Positions 58,097 through 64,000 of a DNA stretch of 64,000 nucleotides are shown in pieces. The position numbers and the translations under genes were made by a program. The notes beneath the pieces were generated by a model. That model saw nothing but the letters and a program-made list of their open reading frames with translations. It ran no database searches and had not been told where the DNA came from. Each line of letters opens with the position of its first letter. Position 1 is the stretch's first letter. The DNA is from Pasteurella canis (GTDB lineage Bacteria > Pseudomonadota > Gammaproteobacteria > Enterobacterales > Pasteurellaceae): positions 558,001-622,000 of the forward strand of contig NZ_UGTV01000015.1 of NCBI RefSeq assembly GCF_900454865.1. The letters run 5' to 3'.

Positions 58097-58125
58097 TACT
58101 CTTTATTTCTTACTATTTATATTGA

Positions 58126-58428
58126 TTATTTACGTGGTAATTGAATTTGGGGTTCTTGACTTGGGCGATAGAGGACTAAAATATGCCCAATAGTTTGTAC
58201 TGTACAAGCTTTTGTCTCACGTACAATCGCATCAATAATTAATTGTTTTACTTCGCGATCTGCGCCTGCAATTTTGACTTTAATGAGTTCGTGATGTGCT
58301 AGTGCATTGTCAATCTCGGCTAATACACCTTCAGTTAAACCATTGTTACCGATCATCACCACAGGGTTTAAGTGGTGAGCAAGACCTTTTAAAAATTGCT
58401 TTTGTTTGGTAGATAATGTAATCGACAT
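58126..58428 (-). CDS. yhbY: Ribosome assembly RNA-binding protein YhbY
   Basis: YhbY is a CRM-domain protein that associates with pre-50S particles. The segment FLKGLAHHLNPVVMIGNNGLTEGV (13-36) holds the GNxG-type RNA-binding loop, followed by ALAHHELIKVKIAG. The 100-residue length is normal (E. coli 97). In E. coli it lies next to greA; here the giant adhesin gene separates the two (greA at 49.2 kb, yhbY at 58.1 kb), suggesting that the adhesin was inserted between old neighbours. Confidence 0.93.
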   Translation of the reverse strand: MSITLSTKQKQFLKGLAHHLNPVVMIGNNGLTEGVLAEIDNALAHHELIKVKIAGADREVKQLIIDAIVRETKACTVQTIGHILVLYRPSQEPQIQLPRK

Positions 58429-58564
58429 AATTTATCCTAATTAGAGAAAAAGTGCGGTCATTTTGGGTGAAATTTTGCATAATGACCAAAAGTGTTAATT
58501 GCGCAATTCTAACCGTAAATGGTGTTTAGAGAAAGCGATTTGATTCAATACAGGTAATATAAAT

Positions 58565-59524
58565 ATGCATAATACCGATTTTCTTTCCTCGTTCTTATTT
58601 TCAATGAGTGTTACTTTACCCACTGTATTAATGTTATTGCTCGGTGTGGTTTTACAAAGATTGCACATAGTAGATGATAAGTTTACAGGACAAGCAACAA
58701 AAATTATTTTTAATATTACTTTACCTATTTTGTTATTTTTAAATATTACGAGTAATCCAGTAGAGTTTCGCTCACAGTTATTACCCATTGCAGCAAGTTT
58801 CACAGGCACATTATTACTTTTTATTGTGGCAGAGCTAGTTGCTGCAAAGTTCATCGTGGAAAAGCAAGAACGCGGTACGTTTGTACAAGGTGTCTATCGT
58901 GGTAATAATGGCATTTTAGGTTTAGCATTATGTATTAATGCATATGGTGAGGCTGGGTTAGCTCCAGCTTCAATTTATGCGGCAGCGACGATCTTTTTAT
59001 TTAATGTATTAGGCGTGATTACCTTAAGCCGTTCGTTTGCTGATGGACGAGTCAGTTTTTGGGGGATTGTTAAAAATGTCATTAAAAATCCTTTGATTAT
59101 TGCCATTGTGTTAGGGTATGTGGTAAATGGACTTGAACTACAGTTTCCAAAAACATTACAAACGACGGGAAACTACCTTGCGAGTATGACGTTACCCTTA
59201 GCATTAATTTGTGCGGGAGCCAGTGTTAAATTCAATGGGAGCGCGAGTGGCTCTCGAACAGTGATTTGGGGAAGTATTGGGCGTGTGATTATTGCCCCTA
59301 TTTTTATGGTCTGTATAGGTAAATTATTTGGTTTATCTGGTATGAATATGGGTATTTTATTTTTAATGGCAGCAACACCGATGGCGACTATTACTTATGC
59401 GATGGTACGTGGTATGGGCGGTAATGGTACCAGTGCAGCCAATATTATTGCCTTAACCACATTAGGTGCGATTATTACTTCTTCAGTGGGTTTATTAATT
59501 TTATCGCAATTAGGTTGGGTGTGA
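58565..59524 (+). CDS. AEC family permease
   Basis: A 319-residue membrane protein with ten helices of the auxin efflux carrier (AEC) family. The N-terminal helix pair SVTLPTVLMLLLGVVLQRL and the conserved NPLIIAIVLGYVVNG (about 175-189) and TPMATITYAM (about 275-284) segments are typical. Bacterial members transport malonate, malate or other organic acids; the substrate is not clear here. It is monocistronic, followed by a good terminator. Confidence 0.85.
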   Translation: MHNTDFLSSFLFSMSVTLPTVLMLLLGVVLQRLHIVDDKFTGQATKIIFNITLPILLFLNITSNPVEFRSQLLPIAASFTGTLLLFIVAELVAAKFIVEKQERGTFVQGVYRGNNGILGLALCINAYGEAGLAPASIYAAATIFLFNVLGVITLSRSFADGRVSFWGIVKNVIKNPLIIAIVLGYVVNGLELQFPKTLQTTGNYLASMTLPLALICAGASVKFNGSASGSRTVIWGSIGRVIIAPIFMVCIGKLFGLSGMNMGILFLMAATPMATITYAMVRGMGGNGTSAANIIALTTLGAIITSSVGLLILSQLGWV

Positions 59525-59563
59525 CGAAGTGAATAAACGACTCGCTATAATTTAAAGTTAGAA

Positions 59564-59595
59564 AGAGGCTGAAAGGTCAGCCTCTAAAATTTTTA
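59564..59595. terminator. Terminator between the AEC permease and yeaD
   Basis: AGAGGCTGA and TCAGCCTCT form a 9-bp perfect stem with an AAGG loop, followed by AAAATTTTT. Confidence 0.85.
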
Positions 59596-60423
59596 TGAAA
59601 CAGACCGCACTTTTAAGATTGCTGATACTTGATCCCCTTGTTTTAATTCTCGACTGATACGTCCAGTTTCTACACAAACCATGGTTTTATAGCCAGACTC
59701 ACTCATACCACTTGTGGCTTTATGCCATGGATTCCATAACACCACATCAGATGCGTTATGATGCTCAATGGTGATTATGCGTTGTAATGCATTATCCACA
59801 ATTGCCGTTCGTGCATTGTCAATATGATAAGTACTGTCGACATTTTCACTAATTTTACGTGGCGATGGGACGCTTTCTTGAGCTTTAGTGATATTACTAA
59901 CAGCAGTCGTTGGTAAACCTTGTACTTCAATTTGTTGAATATCACCAATGTTGAAATAGCTATGTAATGCGACTTGTGCTATTTCCTGCCCATAATGTGT
60001 AAAAATAAGCTCACATTGTTGGCTAAAAATCATGTTAATTTTGGCTTCAATAAGATGATCTTCACTAAATAAACCGAATTCTAATTGTACTTGTTGTGCT
60101 TCAATTTGATAGTCCGTAAGTTGCCATAAACGGATTCGAGCGGTGCCATGAGAGGGGGACTTCACTGGACCAAACCAAGGATAGCAAATAGGAATACCGC
60201 CACGAATAGCATGACCTTGTTGAAAAAGCTCAATTTCACTGAGCCAAATAACATCTTGCTCAATACCCGCAGGTTTCCAGCTAAAGAGGTGAGCACCTTG
60301 TAAGGCAATTTGTGCAGTTCCAACAGAATGCTGTAAAACAATAACAGGAATTTGATGATATTGGTATAAGCTCAGTTCAGGAGTAATGTGTTTAATAAAT
60401 TGGGGTTGGATTGGATTTTTCAT
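59593..60423 (-). CDS. yeaD: D-hexose-6-phosphate mutarotase
   Basis: This aldose-1-epimerase-like enzyme of 276 residues interconverts anomers of hexose 6-phosphates. The YeaD-type signatures are the early GAHLFSWKP (39-47), the RGGIPICYPWFGP phosphate-binding segment (74-86), the HSYFNIGD His motif (about 155-162) and VLWNPWHKA with a catalytic region near 225-235. An uptake signal (59604-59612) covers its last codons. It is monocistronic, convergent with the AEC permease and divergent from yoaA. Confidence 0.9.
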   Translation of the reverse strand: MKNPIQPQFIKHITPELSLYQYHQIPVIVLQHSVGTAQIALQGAHLFSWKPAGIEQDVIWLSEIELFQQGHAIRGGIPICYPWFGPVKSPSHGTARIRLWQLTDYQIEAQQVQLEFGLFSEDHLIEAKINMIFSQQCELIFTHYGQEIAQVALHSYFNIGDIQQIEVQGLPTTAVSNITKAQESVPSPRKISENVDSTYHIDNARTAIVDNALQRIITIEHHNASDVVLWNPWHKATSGMSESGYKTMVCVETGRISRELKQGDQVSAILKVRSVS

Positions 60424-60521
60424 AAAACCTCTTAATACTGTTTTTTTATTCAGTGTGTTGTTTAGTGGTCAGGGAAAATCTGCTAAACTATGTCAGAATG
60501 TTGAAATTTATCTGAAAAATA

Positions 60522-62441
60522 ATGGCGAATATTGAACAAATAATCAAGGTCTTTTCTGAACAAGGTGCATTAAGTCAGCATATTCAAGGCTTCCGCCCTC
60601 GTGTAGAACAATTGGAGATGGCAAATGCGGTCGCAAATGCAATTAAAAACAAGAAAGCATTAGTCGTTGAAGCAGGAACAGGGACGGGCAAAACCTTTGC
60701 TTATCTAGCACCCACATTATTAGCAAACAAAAAAACGATTATTTCAACGGGTTCAAAAAATCTACAAGACCAGTTATTTAAACGTGATTTACCTGCAATT
60801 AAAAAAGCGCTTAGTTACACAGGAAAAATTGCCCTATTGAAAGGGCGAGCTAATTATTTGTGTTTGGAGCGCTTGGATCAATTGATCGCACAAGGTGTAT
60901 TGGGTGATCGCACTGTGTTAGCCGATCTTGCGAAAGTGAGACAATGGAATAATGCGACTAAAACAGGCGATTTAACAGAATGTGTTTCGCTTGCTGAAGA
61001 TAGTCCTATTTTTCCTCAATTGACCAGTACAGCAGAGAGTTGCTTAGGTACGGATTGTCCTAATTATGGTGATTGTTATGTAGCGGCGGCACGTAAGCGA
61101 GCATTAAATGCTGATTTAGTCGTGGTGAATCATCATCTCTTTTTTGCCGATATTGCAGTAAAAGAGACAGGGTTTGGTGAGTTAATTCCTCAAGCGGATG
61201 TCATTATTTTTGATGAAGCCCATCAATTACCTGATATTGCGAGTCAATATTTTGGGCAGTCGATGAGTTCTCGTCAATTATTTGATTTATGCAAAGACAT
61301 CAATATTGTTTATCGTACTGAAATTAAGGATATGGCGCAGCTCGGTACAGCTTCGGATCATTTATTAAAAACAGTACAAGATTTTCGTTTAGTTCTAGGT
61401 GAGGGGAATTTACGTGGTAATTGGCGTGAGTTATTAACACAAACTGCTGTTAAAAACAGTTTTGAGCATTTACAAGAGAAAATTGACTTCGTTTCACAAG
61501 TTGTAAAATTAGCTTTAGGACGTTCACAAACCTTAGACAGTATTTTTGAACGCTTAGAAGCGATGAAAATTCAGCTAAAACGTTTAGCCAATACGTCTAT
61601 TACGGGGCATTGTTATTGGTATGAAACAATGGGCCGTCAATTTGCTTTACATATTACGCCTTTAACTGTTGCCGAAAAATTTAATGAGGAAATGCAAAAA
61701 CGAGAAAGTGCATGGATTTTTACGTCTGCAACCTTGGAAGTGGGAGGCAGTTTTGAGCATTTCTGCCAACGTTTGGGTATCAGCCATGCTGAACAGAAAA
61801 TTTTACCGAGCCCATTTAATTATCCTGAGCAATCTTTGCTTTGTGTGCCTCGCTATTTGCCAACGAGTAATCAAACACATACCTTAAAACAGCTAGGAGA
61901 AATGTTGTTACCTGTGATCGAGGCAAATAAAGGCCGCTGTTTTGTACTTTGCACTTCTTATGTCATGATGCGCGGTTTAGCCGAGTATTTTCGTGAGCAG
62001 AGTAACTTATTAGTTTTATTACAAGGCGAAACGGCTAAAACAACGCTATTAGATCAATTTATTTCTGAGGAGCACGCCGTATTAGTAGCAACTTCAAGCT
62101 TTTGGGAGGGGATTGATGTACGCGGTGATGCGCTTTCTTTAGTGATTATTGACAAATTACCTTTTACTGCGCCAGATGAGCCTCTATTAAAAGCACGGAT
62201 TGAGGACTGCCGTTTACAAGGTGGAGATCCTTTTAATGATATCCAAATTCCTGAAGCCGTGATTAGTTTAAAACAAGGTGTTGGGCGCTTGATCCGTGAT
62301 ATTAGCGATCGGGGGGTCGTAATTATTTGTGATAGCCGCTTAGTCACACGTGCCTATGGTGCGACTTTCTTAAAAAGCTTACCTAACTCAAAACGTACCC
62401 GTGATTTAAACAAAGTGGTACAATTCCTGACGAAAATTTAA
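60522..62441 (+). CDS. yoaA: DinG-family ATP-dependent helicase YoaA
   Basis: YoaA is an XPD/DinG-like iron-sulfur helicase linked to DNA repair (in E. coli it works with HolC). Walker A is EAGTGTGKTFAYL (51-63), Walker B is DEAH at about 236. Four cysteines for the [4Fe-4S] cluster are visible: one in NYLCLERL (about 114) and three in ESCLGTDCPNYGDC (about 173-186). The final helicase motif is QGVGRLIRD. At 639 residues it agrees with E. coli YoaA (636). tsaB follows after 14 bases, the conserved yoaA-tsaB order. Confidence 0.95.
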   Translation: MANIEQIIKVFSEQGALSQHIQGFRPRVEQLEMANAVANAIKNKKALVVEAGTGTGKTFAYLAPTLLANKKTIISTGSKNLQDQLFKRDLPAIKKALSYTGKIALLKGRANYLCLERLDQLIAQGVLGDRTVLADLAKVRQWNNATKTGDLTECVSLAEDSPIFPQLTSTAESCLGTDCPNYGDCYVAAARKRALNADLVVVNHHLFFADIAVKETGFGELIPQADVIIFDEAHQLPDIASQYFGQSMSSRQLFDLCKDINIVYRTEIKDMAQLGTASDHLLKTVQDFRLVLGEGNLRGNWRELLTQTAVKNSFEHLQEKIDFVSQVVKLALGRSQTLDSIFERLEAMKIQLKRLANTSITGHCYWYETMGRQFALHITPLTVAEKFNEEMQKRESAWIFTSATLEVGGSFEHFCQRLGISHAEQKILPSPFNYPEQSLLCVPRYLPTSNQTHTLKQLGEMLLPVIEANKGRCFVLCTSYVMMRGLAEYFREQSNLLVLLQGETAKTTLLDQFISEEHAVLVATSSFWEGIDVRGDALSLVIIDKLPFTAPDEPLLKARIEDCRLQGGDPFNDIQIPEAVISLKQGVGRLIRDISDRGVVIICDSRLVTRAYGATFLKSLPNSKRTRDLNKVVQFLTKI

Positions 62442-62455
62442 GATGGATAATAAGC

Positions 62456-63175
62456 ATGGATAATTTAACGTTATTAGCATTAGATACTTCGACTGAAGCT
62501 TGTTCAGTTGCTCTACTTTACAAAGGGGAAAAGACAAGCTTAGATGAATTTGCCCAGAGAACTCATACCCAACGTATTCTACCTATGGTTGATACATTAT
62601 TAGCACAATCAGGTATTGGTTTAAAACAAGTCGATGGCTTAGTTTTTGGACGAGGACCTGGTAGTTTTACTGGTGTACGTGTTGGGGCAGGTATTGCACA
62701 AGGTTTGGCGTTAGGCGCGGATTTACCTGTGATTCCGATTTCTAATCTAACCGCAATGGCACAAGCAGCCTATGAAAAACAAGGTGTAGAGAAGGTATTA
62801 AGTGCTATTGATGCACGTATGAATGAAGTATATTTTTCACAGCTGAGTGCACAAAAAGTGCGGTTAGATGTGGGGGAGTTTTTAGATTGGCAATTGCTCT
62901 GTCCTGAACAAGTGTTAAGTCCCGAGAGCGTTGTTGCACAATTAGGACAATTAACAGATGGATGGAAAACTGTAGGAACGGGATGGTCAGCGTATCCTCA
63001 ACTCACTGCTATCGTAGTTGGACGAGAAACGGATATTGTGCTTCCTTCTGCACAATATATGTTATCGCTTGCACAGTTAAAGTGGCTGCAAAAACAAACT
63101 ATTAGTGCATTAGAGATTGAACCGACTTATTTACGCAATGAGGTGACTTGGAAAAAATTACCTGGACGTGAATAA
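62456..63175 (+). CDS. tsaB: tRNA threonylcarbamoyladenosine biosynthesis protein TsaB
   Basis: TsaB is the scaffold partner of TsaD in forming t6A at position 37 of ANN-decoding tRNAs. The N-terminal ALDTSTEACSVAL (8-20) and FGRGPGSFTGVRVG (62-75) are the ASKHA-fold signatures of the family. The 239-residue length is usual. It follows yoaA, and slp comes 34 bases later. An uptake signal lies in the gene (62856-62864) and codes for KVRL. Confidence 0.95.
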   Translation: MDNLTLLALDTSTEACSVALLYKGEKTSLDEFAQRTHTQRILPMVDTLLAQSGIGLKQVDGLVFGRGPGSFTGVRVGAGIAQGLALGADLPVIPISNLTAMAQAAYEKQGVEKVLSAIDARMNEVYFSQLSAQKVRLDVGEFLDWQLLCPEQVLSPESVVAQLGQLTDGWKTVGTGWSAYPQLTAIVVGRETDIVLPSAQYMLSLAQLKWLQKQTISALEIEPTYLRNEVTWKKLPGRE

Positions 63176-63209
63176 ATCTTAAATAACGTAAGTGTAATGG
63201 AGGTAAATC

Positions 63210-63752
63210 ATGAAAAAACTGACCGCACTTTTTATGTCTGTACTATTAACAGGCTGTATTATGGCTCCAAAAGGATTAGAGCGTGATCAGTTTACGATAC
63301 AGCGATTAGAGGCAATTACTGTAGAAGATTATGACTGTCAGTGCCAGCAGGCTCGTTTAGGTGGAAAAATTTTGTCAGCAACGGCACTAAAAGGACAAAT
63401 GAGATTAGAGATTTTAAGTCTCCCAATTATTTCTCTTTCAGCTAAACCACATCTCTCTGCAGATACTAATGGGCGTTTTATTGCTTATCTGGACGGTTTT
63501 ATTGATCCAGAAAGTTTAAAAGAACAATTTATCACTGTAAAAGGGACCTTAAAGAAACTAGAAGTGGGTAAAATTGATCAAGTAGACTATACCTATCCCG
63601 TTGTGATGGTAAATCATTACAAACTATGGAAATTGGTTTCAGAATATTACTATGATCCCGATGAAATGGCAGATTGGCGAGAGAGTCGACGACGTGGTTG
63701 GGGATATTCATTTTGGCGACCAGAGCCACGATTACGCTATGTTTTACATTAA
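63210..63752 (+). CDS. slp: Slp-family outer-membrane lipoprotein
   Basis: The 180-residue precursor has a lipoprotein signal with lipobox LLTGC (Cys16), so the mature protein is lipidated. The following domain (GLERDQFTIQRLEAI... PVVMVNHYKLWK) is typical of Slp/YeaY starvation-inducible lipoproteins. The family's role is not known in detail. A GGAGGTAA site precedes the ATG. An uptake signal (63222-63230) encodes TAL of the signal peptide. It lies between tsaB and fadD, as in other Pasteurellaceae. Confidence 0.92.
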   Translation: MKKLTALFMSVLLTGCIMAPKGLERDQFTIQRLEAITVEDYDCQCQQARLGGKILSATALKGQMRLEILSLPIISLSAKPHLSADTNGRFIAYLDGFIDPESLKEQFITVKGTLKKLEVGKIDQVDYTYPVVMVNHYKLWKLVSEYYYDPDEMADWRESRRRGWGYSFWRPEPRLRYVLH

Positions 63753-63762
63753 AACAATATAA

Positions 63763-63821
63763 CGAAATAAGAATATTTCAGAAAATAATTGGTAAGACCA
63801 GTCTTAAAACTTCTTATTTCG
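63763..63821. repeat. 11-bp inverted repeat flanking the FadR site
   Basis: CGAAATAAGAA (63763-63773) and TTCTTATTTCG (63811-63821) are exact complements 37 bases apart, with the FadR site in between. It may be a long terminator for slp or a DNA-level element. Confidence 0.6.
63787..63803. promoter_or_regulatory. FadR operator upstream of fadD
   Basis: AATTGGTAAGACCAGTC contains the perfect FadR core TGGT-N3-ACCA and flanks close to the consensus AACTGGTCNGACCAGTT. It lies 80 bases before fadD. Confidence 0.7.
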
Positions 63822-63882
63822 CATAACAGGCATGATTAAGTTATAATTTCGATCAATTTTTGTTAAAAAATAAGGATATAAA

Positions 63883-64000
63883 ATGGAAAAACCTTGGTTT
63901 AAAAATTATCCAGAAGGTTCACCAAGAGAGTTGGATACGTCAAAATATGATTCTCTCCTTGATATGTTTGATAATGCAGTCCGTCAACATCCTGACCGTG
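63883..64000 (+). CDS. fadD: Long-chain acyl-CoA synthetase, N-terminus (partial)
   Basis: The window ends inside this gene; 39 codons are visible. They read MEKPWFKNYPEGSPRELD and continue to AVRQHPDR, the typical start of FadD, which activates exogenous fatty acids to acyl-CoA. An AAGGAT site lies about seven bases before the ATG. The FadR operator upstream and the tsaB-slp-fadD order support the call. The AMP-binding motifs are beyond the edge. Confidence 0.85.
   Translation, partial: MEKPWFKNYPEGSPRELDTSKYDSLLDMFDNAVRQHPDR

Overview
This window is a piece of chromosome from a member of the Pasteurellaceae. At least 24 perfect copies of the Haemophilus-type DNA uptake signal (AAGTGCGGT or its complement) are scattered through it, the DNA is AT-rich, and every well-recognised protein resembles Haemophilus/Pasteurella orthologues (TyrS of the 395-residue type, Hin-like tsaB-slp-fadD order, split dnaK/metY/dnaJ). 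The uptake signal is the Hin variety rather than the Actinobacillus pleuropneumoniae variety, which points to the Pasteurella/Haemophilus/Aggregatibacter side of the family. The sequence alone does not fix the species. There is no rRNA, tRNA, insertion sequence, prophage or CRISPR array.

Layout. 0-11 kb: end of rbfA, truB, tyrS, a large Fur-box-preceded TonB-dependent receptor, a likely Fur-controlled small RNA, sfsA, the transhydrogenase pair pntAB and a uracil-DNA-glycosylase-like gene. 11-18 kb: nrdR-ribD-degS-yfbR read in one direction, then divergent modE and modABC for molybdate. 18-28 kb: dnaK, a GyrI-like gene, metY and dnaJ on the minus strand, ydgA, degP and a tyrP-type transporter. 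28-32 kb: ribH-nusB-thiL-pgpA-lysE-family-dapB. 32-40 kb: a complete tetrathionate reductase locus (ttrRS divergent from ttrBCA). 40-49 kb: ribonucleotide reductase nrdA and nrdB separated by a MetP/MetS-type transporter, plus yfaE, a hydrolase, a MOSC protein, dacB and greA. 50-58 kb: one 2652-residue trimeric autotransporter adhesin. 58-64 kb: yhbY, an AEC permease, a hexose-phosphate mutarotase, yoaA, tsaB, slp and the start of fadD.

How the parts fit. The window has a strong anaerobic and metal theme. Molybdate import (modABC/modE) supplies the cofactor of the molybdoenzyme TtrA. The ttr locus carries a perfect FNR site and its own two-component system. NrdR is encoded here together with matching NrdR-box pairs in front of both nrdA and nrdB, and YfaE serves the NrdB iron centre. 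DegS and DegP, the activator and a classical target of the sigma-E response, are both present, and a sigma-E-like promoter lies before degP. The most interesting non-coding element is a roughly 70-nt RNA gene on the minus strand next to sfsA: a good sigma-70 promoter overlapped by a Fur box, a second Fur box upstream, and a terminator whose loop is a C-rich anti-Shine-Dalgarno sequence. It looks like a Pasteurellaceae counterpart of RyhB, comparable to HrrF of H. influenzae.
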